This document shows positions 7,391 through 15,920 of a stretch of DNA of 28,233 bases, piece after piece (position 1 is the first letter of the stretch; each line of letters opens with the position of its first letter). The stretch is from positions 1 through 28,233 of the forward strand of contig JAGSPS010000001.1 of NCBI GenBank assembly GCA_018262315.1. The letters run 5' to 3'. The stretch is from Deltaproteobacteria bacterium. GTDB taxonomy: Bacteria > Myxococcota_A > UBA9160 > PR03. Position numbers and translations under genes: made by a program. The notes below the pieces were generated by a model. That model did no database searches and was not told where the DNA came from. It was given only the letters and a program-made list of their open reading frames with translations.

Positions 7391-8608
7391 TCAGACTCCG
7401 AAGTCCCAGGACTCGCCGTTCCGGTAGCGCTTGAGCACGTTCTTCGCGATCAGGATTCGGTGTACCTCGTCGGGTCCGTCGGCCAGGCGCAGGGTTCGCG
7501 CGCCGCGGTACATGCCCTCGAGCGGTGTCTCGCTCGAGACGCCGAGCGCCCCGTGCACCTGGATGGCGCGGTCCACCACGCGGTGCATGGCGTTCGGCAC
7601 GAAGATCTTGATGGCCGAGATGTCGGTACGCGCGTCGAGGCCGTTCTCCATCAGCTCCGCGCAGCGGATCGTCATCAGGCGCGAGGCCTGGATGTCCATG
7701 TAGGAGTCGGCGATGAAGCCCTGGATGAACTGCTTCTCCGCGAGCGGGCCTCCGTGCACCTCCCGATCGAGCGCGCGCCGCACCATCATGTCGAAGGCGC
7801 GCCACATCTGACCGATGCAGTTCATGCAGTGGTAGACGCGCCCGGCGCCGAGGCGATCCTGGGCGGCCTGGTGCCCCGAGCCCTCGCGGCCGAGGCGGTT
7901 CTCGTAGGGAACCCGGCAGTTCTCGAAGATGATCTCGCCGTGGTGGCCGTGCTCCTGGCCCCACACCGGAACGCTGCGGATGTAGTTGAAGCCGGGCGTG
8001 TCCGTCGGGACGATGATCTGCGTCATGCGTCCGTTGACGTCGGCGTCGCCGGCGTCCTCGGTGCGGCACATCACGATCGCGAAGTCGGCGCGCTTGGCGT
8101 TCGACGAGAACCACTTGTGGCCGTTGATCACCCACTCGTTGCCCTCGCGCACGGCGCGGGTCTTCAGCGAGCGCGGGTCGGAGCCCGGCGAGTCGGGCTC
8201 GGTCATCGCGAAACAGCTCTGCATCGTGCCGGCCACGAGCGGCTCGAGCCACTTCTTCTTCTGCTCGGGGGTGCCGTATTTGACGAGGATCTTCTGGTTG
8301 CCCGAATTGGGCGCGAGGATCCCGAAGATCGGGTTCGAGTAGGGGCTCCAGGCAAGGATCTCGTTCATGTAGGCGAGCTTCAGGAAGCCGATGCCCATCC
8401 CGCCGTACTCCTCGGGGAGATGCGGCGCCCACAGACCGCGCTCCTTCACCATCGCGATCAGCGCGGCCCAGCGCTTGCCCGTCTCCGGGTCCCCGCGCCG
8501 CATCAGGAAGTGTTCGTTGGGGATGATGTGCTCGGCGACGATCTCTGCGGTCAGCAGGCGGATCTGGTTGGTCGCGTCGTCGAGGGTCGGGATCGGGGCG
8601 ATCTGCAT
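7391..8608 (-). CDS. Acyl-CoA dehydrogenase (ACAD10/11-like)
   Basis: The 405-residue protein has a complete acyl-CoA dehydrogenase fold. The alpha-helical N-terminal part contains LPEEYGGMGIG, the central beta domain contains CFAMTEPDSPGSDP (FAD/substrate block) and INGHKWFSSNA, and the C-terminal helical part contains IQVHGALGVSSETPL. The catalytic-base region reads RLADGPDEVHR, with Asp377 at the position aligned with the usual Glu of medium-chain enzymes. This ADGPDEVH form is typical of the ACAD10/11-like branch. The enzyme introduces the alpha-beta double bond of an acyl-CoA and passes electrons to ETF. It reads away from the Baeyer-Villiger gene across a 149-base control region and converges on selD. 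The start is ATG at 8606-8608; the ribosome-binding site is weak (GACGAGAA). Confidence 0.93.
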   Translation of the reverse strand: MQIAPIPTLDDATNQIRLLTAEIVAEHIIPNEHFLMRRGDPETGKRWAALIAMVKERGLWAPHLPEEYGGMGIGFLKLAYMNEILAWSPYSNPIFGILAPNSGNQKILVKYGTPEQKKKWLEPLVAGTMQSCFAMTEPDSPGSDPRSLKTRAVREGNEWVINGHKWFSSNAKRADFAIVMCRTEDAGDADVNGRMTQIIVPTDTPGFNYIRSVPVWGQEHGHHGEIIFENCRVPYENRLGREGSGHQAAQDRLGAGRVYHCMNCIGQMWRAFDMMVRRALDREVHGGPLAEKQFIQGFIADSYMDIQASRLMTIRCAELMENGLDARTDISAIKIFVPNAMHRVVDRAIQVHGALGVSSETPLEGMYRGARTLRLADGPDEVHRILIAKNVLKRYRNGESWDFGV

Positions 8609-8757
8609 GGGGTTCTCGTCGGTGAGGGTTTAGGAGCGCGGGTCGGCCGGAGCCCGAGCAGCCGCGTGGAGGCTGCGCCGGGGCGGTCCCTGCCGCAGTG
8701 TTTGAACTATCGGCGCGAGCACTGCAAGCTCGGGCGCGACCAGGGGGACGGACGCCC

Positions 8758-10578
8758 ATGACCACCTCGGCACCGGAATCGCGCGGGCCGCAGGACGAGC
8801 CCGGCTTCGACGCGGACGCACTGCGCGCCCGTTACCGCGAGGAGCGCGACAAGCGGCTGCGCGACGACGGCAACGCGCAGTACGTCGAGGTGAAGGGCCG
8901 CTTTGCCCACTACCTCGACGATCCCTACGTGGAGCCGGGCTTCACGCGCGCTCCGCTCACGGACGAGGTCGAGGTGGTGGTGATCGGCGGCGGCTTCGGC
9001 GGTCTGCTGGCGGGCGCGCGGCTGCGCCAGGCGGGCGTCGAGGAGATCCGCATGATCGACCCGGCGGGGGACTTCGGCGGCACCTGGTACTGGAACCGCT
9101 ACCCGGGCATCGCCTGCGACATCGAGTCCTACACCTATCTGCCGCTGCTCGAAGAGCTCGGCTACATGCCGAAAGAGAAATACTCCTACGGCCCCGAGAT
9201 CCTCGAGCACAGCCAGCACATCGCCAGGCACTTCGATCTCTATCGCGACGCGCTGTTCCAGACCCGCGTCGAGGAGCTGCGCTGGGACGATGCTGCGTCG
9301 CGCTGGATCCTCTCGACCAACCACGGCGACCGCATCCGGGCGCACTATGTGTGCCTCGCGACCGGCCCGCTGAACCGGCCGAAGCTGCCGGGCATTCCCG
9401 GCATCGAGAACTTCGCGGGACACTCCTTCCACGCCAGCCGCTGGGACTACCGCTACACCGGCGGCGACTCGAACGGCGGTCTCACGGGCCTGCGCGGGAA
9501 GCGCGTCGGCATCATCGGTACCGGTGCGACGGCGGTGCAGTGCGTGCCGCACCTGGGCGAGTGGGCCGACCAGCTCTACGTGTTCCAGCGTACGCCGTCG
9601 TCGATCGACGTGAAGAACAACCCGACGACCGACCTCGCGTGGGCCGCCGCGCAGCAGCCGGGCTGGCACCAGAAGCGCATGGACAACTTCAACTCCCTGG
9701 TGTCGGGCATCCCCCAGGCCGAGGACCTGGTGCACGACGGCTGGACCGACCTGATCGGGAAGCTCCTCGTCGGCATCCGCGACGGACGCAGTGGCGACCT
9801 CTCGGCTGCCGGCATTGCCCGCGCGGTCGAGCTGGCGGACTTCGAGAAGATGGAGGAGATCCGCGCGCGCGTGGAGTCGGTCGTCGAGGACCCGGCGACC
9901 GCCGCGGCGCTGAAGCCCTACTACCGGCAGTTCTGCAAACGCCCCTGCTTCCACAACGAGTACCTCGAGACCTTCAACCGGCCGAACGTCACGCTGGTAG
10001 ACACCAAAGGGAAGGGCGTCGAGCGCATCACCGGGAAGAGCGTCGTCGTCGGCGGCCGCGAGTACGAGGTCGACTGCCTGATCTACGCGAGCGGCTTCGA
10101 GGTCGGCACCGACTACTCGCGCCGCGCGGGCTTCCAGCTCCACGGCCGCGACGGCACGAGCCTCAGCGAGAAGTGGGCGGGCGGCGTGCGGACGCTCCAC
10201 GGCATGCACGTGCACGGCTTCCCGAACTGCTTCCTCATGAGCAACCCGCAGGCGGGCTTCACGGCGAGCTACCCGCACATGTTGAACGAGCAGGCGAAGC
10301 ACCTGGCGTACATCATCCGCAAGGGGATCGACGAGCAGTGGCACGTGCTCGAGGTGACGCCCGAGGCGGAGCAGGCGTGGGTCGACCAATGCCTCGCCAG
10401 GGCGCGCAACGTCGGCGACTTCTTCGAGAACTGCACGCCCGGCTACTACAACAACGAGGGCAAGCTCGGCGAGCGCAGCGCGCAGGACGGCTTCTACGGC
10501 GGCGGCTCCGTCGAGTTCATCGGGATCCTCGAGGCCTGGCGCGCCACCGACGCGCTCGAAGGCCTGGAGCGCCGCTAG
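8758..10578 (+). CDS. Type I Baeyer-Villiger monooxygenase (flavin-dependent)
   Basis: The 606-residue protein has two dinucleotide-binding motifs, GGGFGG (77-82, FAD) and GTGATA (254-259, NADPH), flanking the Baeyer-Villiger fingerprint FAGHSFHASRWD (219-230). It also has the family block GGTWYWNRYPG. The N-terminal extension (RYREERDKRL) and overall length match the phenylacetone, steroid and cyclopentadecanone monooxygenase group. These enzymes insert one oxygen atom of O2 next to a ketone, giving an ester or lactone, at the cost of NADPH. A longer frame opens at GTG 8698, but ATG 8758 is preceded by a purine-rich GGGGGACGG and gives the usual family N-terminus. It is divergent from the acyl-CoA dehydrogenase gene, which fits ketone or sterol-like degradation. 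The substrate is not deducible. Confidence 0.93.
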   Translation: MTTSAPESRGPQDEPGFDADALRARYREERDKRLRDDGNAQYVEVKGRFAHYLDDPYVEPGFTRAPLTDEVEVVVIGGGFGGLLAGARLRQAGVEEIRMIDPAGDFGGTWYWNRYPGIACDIESYTYLPLLEELGYMPKEKYSYGPEILEHSQHIARHFDLYRDALFQTRVEELRWDDAASRWILSTNHGDRIRAHYVCLATGPLNRPKLPGIPGIENFAGHSFHASRWDYRYTGGDSNGGLTGLRGKRVGIIGTGATAVQCVPHLGEWADQLYVFQRTPSSIDVKNNPTTDLAWAAAQQPGWHQKRMDNFNSLVSGIPQAEDLVHDGWTDLIGKLLVGIRDGRSGDLSAAGIARAVELADFEKMEEIRARVESVVEDPATAAALKPYYRQFCKRPCFHNEYLETFNRPNVTLVDTKGKGVERITGKSVVVGGREYEVDCLIYASGFEVGTDYSRRAGFQLHGRDGTSLSEKWAGGVRTLHGMHVHGFPNCFLMSNPQAGFTASYPHMLNEQAKHLAYIIRKGIDEQWHVLEVTPEAEQAWVDQCLARARNVGDFFENCTPGYYNNEGKLGERSAQDGFYGGGSVEFIGILEAWRATDALEGLERR

Positions 10579-10793
10579 CTGCGCGACGATGCCCTCGCAA
10601 GCGCTGCCAGGCCGCCGCGCGTCACTCCTGCACGCGGGCTGCACCTCTCCGTTGCGCGCTGGGTCGTGCGTGCGCGAAGCGAAGCGCGCGCAGCGTAAGG
10701 CAGGCGACAGCGACGACTCGGAACGTGGGTAAACTTCCCCGCCCGTTGATGCCGAAGCGGAGATTGACCCGACCGCGACACGGGAGGACGCCC
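10579..10793. other. Intergenic region before the PEP-CTERM gene
   Basis: This 215-base stretch has no gene that I can support. It holds a short near-palindrome around GCGCGAAGCGAAGCGCGC (about 10673-10690) and the GGGAGG ribosome-binding site of the next gene. I found no convincing -35/-10 or -24/-12 promoter. Confidence 0.4.
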
Positions 10794-11471
10794 ATGCAAC
10801 TTCGATTCCCCGGAACGCTGACGCTCGTCATGCTGCTCGCTGGTTTCGCGACCGCGAACGCCTCGACCGTCGTCTTCTTCGACCCCTCCCAGGTTGCGGA
10901 GAGCGTTTCGTCCGGGGTCACCTCCGACACCATCAGCAGCAACGGATATCTCTTCACGTACACGCGCGACAAGTTGTTCACCGGTGGCGTCGGGATGACC
11001 GAACCGATCGGTCGCGCGGAGCGCGTTTCGTGGCCGGACGGACTGGAAGCGCAGGCTGTGACGGTTCCGCCCCCGGGCGTGACGGACTACAAGGCGCGTA
11101 TCACCCTCGCGCGGGTCGACGGCGGCGTCTTCGACCTGACCGCATTCACGGCCAAGCTGCTCGCCAACACGTCCGGGACCGGCGGCGCCATCGAGATCAT
11201 GCCCTTGCTGAATGGAGAGGATGGCTTCAGCGATCCGCTCTACTTCGATGCCAGCGGGAATTATGGCAACTCGTTTTCCTACGACGAGTCGGCGAACTAC
11301 CTGGGCAGTACGGCGTTGCTGAAGGGATTCGACACCTACAAGATCGGACTGTTCGTCGACTTTGCGCTGACCGCTCTCACGCTGGAGGGCGCCCCCGTCC
11401 CCGAACCTTCCACCTCCGCCTTGTTGGGCCTGGGAATCGTCGCGCTGCTGGCCGCCCGTTCTCGAAAGTAA
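10794..11471 (+). CDS. PEP-CTERM sorting domain-containing exported protein
   Basis: The 225-residue product has an N-terminal signal peptide (MQLRFPGTLTLVMLLAGFA, cleavage probably after the Ala-Asn-Ala stretch near residue 23). At the C-terminus it has a PEP-CTERM sorting signal: VPEPST, a hydrophobic Leu/Ala/Gly helix and a final ARSRK (about 202-225). Such proteins are exported and processed by exosortase at the PEP motif, usually in bacteria that make exopolysaccharide. The middle is Thr/Ser/Gly/Asp rich and predicted beta-rich; I recognise no enzyme domain. ATG 10794 has GGGAGG six bases upstream. No exosortase gene lies in the window. Confidence 0.88.
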   Translation: MQLRFPGTLTLVMLLAGFATANASTVVFFDPSQVAESVSSGVTSDTISSNGYLFTYTRDKLFTGGVGMTEPIGRAERVSWPDGLEAQAVTVPPPGVTDYKARITLARVDGGVFDLTAFTAKLLANTSGTGGAIEIMPLLNGEDGFSDPLYFDASGNYGNSFSYDESANYLGSTALLKGFDTYKIGLFVDFALTALTLEGAPVPEPSTSALLGLGIVALLAARSRK

Positions 11472-11559
11472 AGAAGCCGCGGGAGTCGTGGAAGAGCGCA
11501 GCAGCATGTCCTGCCCTTCTTGAGCGACCGCGCGGACCTTCCCTCCGGCTCACTCGGGG

Positions 11560-12174
11560 TTACCGCGCGGCCGGCCGTGTAAACGCCTGCAGCAGCGCGC
11601 TCACTCCCTGCGTCGAGATGCGCACCGCCTCCTCGCGCGTGAGCGAGCCGTCGTACCACTGTTCGAGAACGGCGCGGCCGGCGGCGACGATCATGCGCGC
11701 GAGGATCGCCGCCTCGGCTTCGCTCACGCCGGTGACCGTCGCGATGTGCAACTGCCAGGGCGCGACGAGGCGATCGAGGATCCTCCGTCCGAGGCGCGCC
11801 ACCTCGGGATCGGGACCCCGCGAGTCGAGCAGGTGCCAGGGGCCGGCGCCCTTCGCCTCGATCGTGTCGCACACCGCGTCCACGAAGAGGCGGGCGCCCA
11901 CCTCCAGACTGCCGGGAATGCTGCGCGCAGCGCTCTCGCCGAAGCGCCGCGTGAGATCCTCCGCGAGATCCTCGAGCACCCCCATGATGAGCGCCTGACG
12001 GCTCGGGAAGAAGCGGTAGACGAGCTGGCGCGTGACGCCGGCGGCCGCCGCCACCTCGGCGAACTGCACGGCGTCGATGCCGCGCGCGGTCATGACCTCG
12101 CCGGCAGCCCTCAGCAGCTGACGCCGCCGTTCCTCCGCCGAGAGGCGCCGGCCTCCGTCCCGCTTGCTTGACAT
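11560..12174 (-). CDS. TetR-family transcriptional regulator
   Basis: The 204-residue protein has a TetR-type N-terminal DNA-binding domain. AEERRRQLLRAAGEVM is helix 1, and the helix-turn-helix is FAEVAAAAGVTRQLVYRFFPSRQALI (about 38-66). The C-terminal ligand-binding part is Ala/Arg rich and not specific. The start is ATG at 12172-12174 (MSSKRDGGRR); the open frame runs much further upstream over the divergent operon, but that part is a shadow. It is divergent from the three-gene oxidoreductase operon starting at 12247. An inverted repeat lies directly upstream of its start codon, so it probably represses itself and that operon in response to a lipophilic ligand. The ligand is unknown. Confidence 0.92.
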   Translation of the reverse strand: MSSKRDGGRRLSAEERRRQLLRAAGEVMTARGIDAVQFAEVAAAAGVTRQLVYRFFPSRQALIMGVLEDLAEDLTRRFGESAARSIPGSLEVGARLFVDAVCDTIEAKGAGPWHLLDSRGPDPEVARLGRRILDRLVAPWQLHIATVTGVSEAEAAILARMIVAAGRAVLEQWYDGSLTREEAVRISTQGVSALLQAFTRPAAR

Positions 12175-12197
12175 CTTGTCGCCCACTATTTGACAAG
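12175..12197. promoter_or_regulatory. Candidate TetR operator in the divergent control region
   Basis: CTTGTC (12175-12180) and GACAAG (12192-12197) form a 6-bp inverted repeat with 11 bases between the arms. It touches the tetR start codon and lies about 50 bases before the start of the 121-residue gene. A second, overlapping near-palindrome ACAA-G-TTGT runs from 12193 to 12201. TTGACA at 12190-12195 could also serve as a -35 element reading rightwards. Position and symmetry suit binding by the adjacent TetR protein; binding itself is inference. Confidence 0.5.
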
Positions 12198-12246
12198 TTG
12201 TAACATTGAAGCGACGATGCGCGCCAATGCGGACGGAGGTTGTGCG

Positions 12247-12612
12247 GTGAAGCTCAAGTCGCGGGGTCTCGGGCGCAAGGAACTGGTGATGGACTTCCGC
12301 GAGTACACCGTCGCGCGTGACGGCCCGGAGCTGGTCATCCAGGGAACCATCCACGAGCCCGTACACTGGGACTTCTCGATCCGGCTCTGCGAAGACGATC
12401 TGCCCGGCATTGCGCGCGTCGCGCTGCAGCCGCGGATGCTCGGCTGGTTGCTGCGAGCCGCGTTCCGGCGCGACCGCCATGCGCACTGGAGCCAGGACCG
12501 GGCAGCGCACCTGGCCGACGCCAGGGCCCGCCGCGAGGCCGCCGACGCAAAATTCTGCGCATCCGCGCAGCCTGCGACCGAGGGCATGCGCAGCGAAGGG
12601 GCGCACCGGTGA
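12247..12612 (+). CDS. Conserved-looking protein of unknown function, first gene of the TetR-linked operon
   Basis: I do not recognise this 121-residue protein. The GTG at 12247 is chosen because GGAGG (12235-12239) lies seven bases upstream; an in-frame ATG at 12217 has no such site. It begins KLKSRGLGRKELVMDFREYTV and is followed by alternating beta-like segments, including the block EPVHWDFSIRLCEDDLPG. It then has a hydrophobic segment (RMLGWLLRAAF) and a charged, Ala/Arg-rich tail. No signal peptide or catalytic motif is visible. Its stop overlaps the GTG of the first FAD oxidoreductase (GTGA), so translation of the two is probably coupled. It may be a small partner or docking protein for the flavoenzymes, but this is only context. 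Confidence 0.75.
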   Translation: MKLKSRGLGRKELVMDFREYTVARDGPELVIQGTIHEPVHWDFSIRLCEDDLPGIARVALQPRMLGWLLRAAFRRDRHAHWSQDRAAHLADARARREAADAKFCASAQPATEGMRSEGAHR

Positions 12613-14351
12613 AGGACTACGACGTGATCGTCGTCGGCGGCGGCATCAACGGACTCACGGCCGCGGCCTATCTGGCGAAGGCCGGCCTGTCGGTGGCGGT
12701 CTTCGAGGCGCGTGGCCAGTGCGGCGCGCACTGCGACACCATCGAGCTCGGTCTTCCTGGTTTCCTGCACAGCACCCACGCGGCGTGGCTGGTTCCTGCG
12801 ATGAGCCCGGCGATGGCCGACCTCGAACTCGAACACTACGGGCTCGACCTCTACGGCACGGACGTGTTGTTCGCCAAGACCTTCCGGAACGGAAAGAACG
12901 TGGTGCAGGCGCTGGACCCGGCCGTGACGCAGGAGAGTTTGTCCCGGATCTCGAGTCGCGACGCAAAGACGCAGGCGACGATCACGCAATACCTGGGGGA
13001 ACACGCGCTCGATGCGCTCGAGATCAACCAGCAGATGCTCTTCAGCGCGCCGAATGCGCGTTTGCTCGACCGCCTCGCGGCGTTCCAGGGAGGATTGCTC
13101 GAGCGGCTCGGCATCGCCCTCAGCGGCGACGATCTGCAGCGGATGACCGGCTTCGAGGTCTTCGAGATGCTCTACGAATCCGAGGAGGTCCGCACCACAC
13201 CGGCGGCGCTGGGCGAGTTCACCGGGCAGTGGCCGCTGCACCGGCGGGTGGGGTCGCTCGCGCTGAACCTCGGCGCCCTGTCGTTGATGCCGGTCCACAC
13301 GGCGCGAGGCGGGTCGCACGCGCTCACGCACGCGCTGGTGCGCTGCTTCGTCGCGCATGGCGGCGACATCTGGAGCACCTGTCCGGTCGAGCGGATCCTG
13401 GTGCGAGACGGCCGCGCCCACGGCGTGCGGCTGTCTCCCGATGCGCTGCTGCCGGGCGAAGAGATCCAGGCGCGGGTCGTGATCTCCAACTTGACGCTCG
13501 CGCCCACGTTCCTGCAGATGGTTGGAGAAGACGTCATCGGGTCCGCGCGCGCGCGGCAGATCAAGGGCTTCAACTACGACGATCCGCAACTCCTCGGGGT
13601 CTACTATGCGCTCCGCGGCGATCCGGAGTTCGCCTCGGCGGCGTACGATCCTGCGGTGCAGCGCTCCTGGGTCGGCTATCTCGGCGGCGAGTCGCTCGAC
13701 GAGATTCGCTCGGGCCTCGCGCAGGTCGCTTCGGGCGTGATCCCCGACGACATCATGGGCGGCTGGTTCCTTCCCACGCGGGCCGAGCCGTCGCAGGCCC
13801 CGCCGGGCTGTCACGTGGGATTCGTCTGGATCAGCGTGCCACCGAGCCCGCGGCGTTGGCGCGGCCGGAGGCTCGACGGTTGGGACGCCTGGCGCACGCT
13901 CGCGGAGCCGCTGGCGGAGGCCGTGACGGAGCGGATGGAGGGGTACGCGCCGGGCTTCCGCGACCTCGTCCTCGAACGCCACGTGAATACACCCATGAAC
14001 CAGCAGGACAGCAATCCGTCGGCGATCCGGGGGAACATGATCGGCGGCAGCGCGATCCCCGAGCAGTACGGGATGAACCGCCCGCTTCCGGGCATCGTCG
14101 TCGGCGGCGCCTCGCGCAGCTTCCTGCCGGGGCTCTATCTCTCGAACTCGATTCATCCCTACGGCGCCACGCATCTCGCGACCGGCTACCTGGCTGCGCT
14201 GGAAGTGGCCGAAGACCTCGGCCGTCGCGACGCCGAATGGTGGCGCGCAAAGCCGATGATGTGGTTCCTCGAGAACCTGGGTCGCATTCCCTTGAATGCA
14301 GGCGTCGCCGAGAAGTGGCAGCGAAAGGCGGGCGCCGGGGTGCCGCGATGA
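12609..14351 (+). CDS. FAD-dependent oxidoreductase, phytoene-desaturase-like (first paralogue)
   Basis: The 580-residue protein begins with the amine-oxidase/phytoene-desaturase FAD motif YDVIVVGGGINGLTAAAYLAKAG, followed by the FEARGQCGAHC region where CrtI-type enzymes have E-x-x-x-x-x-GG. It ends with the FAD-closing segment LYLSNSIHPYGATHLATGYLA. The middle contains the substrate domain and the MPVHTARGGSHAL block, which is typical of the family. Likely reactions are desaturation, saturation or isomerisation of an isoprenoid-like lipid. It overlaps the preceding gene by four bases and the following paralogue by four (ATGA). The two oxidoreductases share their N-terminal motif but clearly differ elsewhere, so the pair may act as a heteromer or in sequence. 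The true substrate is unknown. Confidence 0.88.
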   Translation: MKDYDVIVVGGGINGLTAAAYLAKAGLSVAVFEARGQCGAHCDTIELGLPGFLHSTHAAWLVPAMSPAMADLELEHYGLDLYGTDVLFAKTFRNGKNVVQALDPAVTQESLSRISSRDAKTQATITQYLGEHALDALEINQQMLFSAPNARLLDRLAAFQGGLLERLGIALSGDDLQRMTGFEVFEMLYESEEVRTTPAALGEFTGQWPLHRRVGSLALNLGALSLMPVHTARGGSHALTHALVRCFVAHGGDIWSTCPVERILVRDGRAHGVRLSPDALLPGEEIQARVVISNLTLAPTFLQMVGEDVIGSARARQIKGFNYDDPQLLGVYYALRGDPEFASAAYDPAVQRSWVGYLGGESLDEIRSGLAQVASGVIPDDIMGGWFLPTRAEPSQAPPGCHVGFVWISVPPSPRRWRGRRLDGWDAWRTLAEPLAEAVTERMEGYAPGFRDLVLERHVNTPMNQQDSNPSAIRGNMIGGSAIPEQYGMNRPLPGIVVGGASRSFLPGLYLSNSIHPYGATHLATGYLAALEVAEDLGRRDAEWWRAKPMMWFLENLGRIPLNAGVAEKWQRKAGAGVPR

Positions 14352-15883
14352 CGGCCACAGACACCTACGACGCCATCGTGATCGGCGCCGGGCCCAACGG
14401 CCTGGTCTGCGCCGCCTACCTCGCCAAGGCCGGCAAGCGGGTGCTGCTGCTCGAGCGCCGCTTCGAGACCGGCGGCGGCCTCAACACCGACGAGTACTTC
14501 GGCTACCGGCTCAACCTGCACGCGATCTATCACATGATGGCCGAGCTGATGCCGGCCCATCGCGATCTCGGCCTCGAAGAGCTCGGCGTGCGCTACCTCC
14601 AACCGCCCGTCGCAGCGGCGTTCCCGTTTCGCGACGGGACTTCGCTGCTGCTCTCGCGCGACCCCACGGAAACGGCGAACTCCATCGCCGCCTTCTGCCC
14701 TTCCGACGCCGCGGCCTACACGCGGATGTGGGCGGAGTTCACGCCCATCCTCGAGCAGTACCTGATTCCCATGACGTACCGGCTGCCGAATCCCCCCCTC
14801 GATCAGATGGTCGAGTTCGGCGAGACGGCCGCCGGCAGGCGTCTCGCTGCGATCTCGGAGCTGAGCTTCGTCGCGATGCTGGACGAGTACGGCTTCGAAG
14901 ATCCGCGCGTGCGCATGGCTTTGCTGTCGCTGCCGGCGATGTGGGGCCTGCATCTGGGGGATCCCCTCGGCTACCTCTACCCGCTCTATCTGTGCCGCAT
15001 GCTCTCGGCCAGCCTGGTGAAGGGCGGATCGCACCGGCTCTCCTCGGCCCTCTACCGCTCGCTCCTGCGCAGCGGAGGCCAGGTGCTGGATCAATGTGAA
15101 GCGGCGCGCATCGTGCTGCGCGATGGCGCGGCGGTGGGTGTGGAGACCACGGACGGGCGGCGCTTCGAGGCGCGCGCCGTCGTCTCGACCCTCGACCCGG
15201 AGCAGACGTTTCTCCGGCTGCTGGACGAGCAGGCGTTGCCCGGCGATCTGGGGCCGGCCGTGCGCGGCTGGGAATGGGAGGAGCGCACGATGTTCGGGCT
15301 CCACCTCGGCCTGCACGGCGGTGTCGCGTGGAAGGGAAAAGATTCCCGCATCGCCGACTCGATGATCGTGTTCTGTGGCCTCGAGACCGAGGACGAGCTG
15401 CTGGAACACCTGCGTCGTCTCGATGCCGGAGAAGAGCGCGACTGCGCCTGGCTGCACGTCACGGTCCCGACGCGCTTCGACGCAACCATGGCCCCCGCCG
15501 GCCAGCAGCTGCTGCGGGCCGAGGCCGTGGTCCGCTACGACGCGCCGTGGCGAGAGCAGGGCGCAGCGTTCGGTGATTCCTGCATCCGCTTGCTGCGAGA
15601 ATACGCCGACCTCGGCGAGATCGTCTTCCGCCGCGAGACCACGCCGCTCGACATCGAGGCGAAGCTCACGACGATGAAGCGCGGCTCGATCAAGCACGGC
15701 GCCTACACACCGCTGCAGATGGGCTACCTGCGTCCGAACGACCTGTGCTCGCGCAGCGAGACGCCGATTCGCGGCCTCTTCGTGGGCGGCGCGTCGACGT
15801 ATCCCGGCGGCATGATCCTGGGCGCGCCGGGCTTCCTCGCGGCCGGCGTCGTGGGGGACTTTCTCGAAGCGGCTCCCGGCTGA
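14348..15883 (+). CDS. FAD-dependent oxidoreductase, phytoene-desaturase-like (second paralogue)
   Basis: The 511-residue protein starts at ATG 14348, which overlaps the TGA of the first paralogue. It has the FAD motif YDAIVIGAGPNGLVCAAYLAKAG and LLLERRFETGGGLNTDE, where Glu and the Gly run match the CrtI pattern. A RSLLRSGGQVLDQCEAARIV block and the C-terminal GLFVGGASTYPGGMILGAPG complete it; the latter is the classical CrtI-family ending that closes over the flavin. It is thus closer to canonical phytoene desaturases than its partner. No carotenoid genes such as crtB or crtE are in the window, so a carotenoid role is not supported by context. It is likely cytoplasmic or membrane-associated, and regulated by the divergent TetR protein. 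Confidence 0.9.
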   Translation: MTATDTYDAIVIGAGPNGLVCAAYLAKAGKRVLLLERRFETGGGLNTDEYFGYRLNLHAIYHMMAELMPAHRDLGLEELGVRYLQPPVAAAFPFRDGTSLLLSRDPTETANSIAAFCPSDAAAYTRMWAEFTPILEQYLIPMTYRLPNPPLDQMVEFGETAAGRRLAAISELSFVAMLDEYGFEDPRVRMALLSLPAMWGLHLGDPLGYLYPLYLCRMLSASLVKGGSHRLSSALYRSLLRSGGQVLDQCEAARIVLRDGAAVGVETTDGRRFEARAVVSTLDPEQTFLRLLDEQALPGDLGPAVRGWEWEERTMFGLHLGLHGGVAWKGKDSRIADSMIVFCGLETEDELLEHLRRLDAGEERDCAWLHVTVPTRFDATMAPAGQQLLRAEAVVRYDAPWREQGAAFGDSCIRLLREYADLGEIVFRRETTPLDIEAKLTTMKRGSIKHGAYTPLQMGYLRPNDLCSRSETPIRGLFVGGASTYPGGMILGAPGFLAAGVVGDFLEAAPG

Positions 15884-15913
15884 TCGCGCCTCGCCGCAGC
15901 CGGGGAGGCGCGA
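15884..15913. terminator. Hairpin between convergent genes, candidate bidirectional terminator
   Basis: TCGCGCCTC (15884-15892) and GAGGCGCGA (15905-15913) form a perfect 9-bp stem with a 12-base loop. It fills almost the whole 37-base gap between the second FAD oxidoreductase and the CsgG-family gene, which run towards each other. A T tract is missing on both sides, so Rho-independent termination is not certain. Confidence 0.5.
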
Positions 15914-15920
15914 CCGTCGT

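Noticed and set aside
8707..10644. Long minus-strand frame opposite the Baeyer-Villiger gene
   Set aside because: It is antisense shadow; the plus strand has full family motifs.
10660..10690. Possible sigma-54 promoter before the PEP-CTERM gene (TGGGTCGTGCGTGC)
   Set aside because: The spacing and the CAC and TTGC elements do not fit the consensus well enough.
9351..10793. Long open frame joined upstream of the PEP-CTERM gene
   Set aside because: It is a shadow of the Baeyer-Villiger gene; the signal peptide and ribosome-binding site fix the start at 10794.
10747..10796. Shared GGACGCCCATG leader of the PEP-CTERM and Baeyer-Villiger genes as a regulatory motif
   Set aside because: Only the ribosome-binding site and start codon area match, over 11 bases; this is too short to separate from chance.
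12186..14174. Long minus-strand frame opposite the FAD oxidoreductase
   Set aside because: Its sequence is Arg/His/Asp-rich antisense of a clear gene, with no recognisable domain; a common artefact in GC-rich DNA.
12317..14347. Long plus-strand frame upstream of the second FAD oxidoreductase
   Set aside because: It is an Arg/Pro-rich shadow of the 121-residue and first FAD oxidoreductase genes; the family N-terminus begins at 14348.
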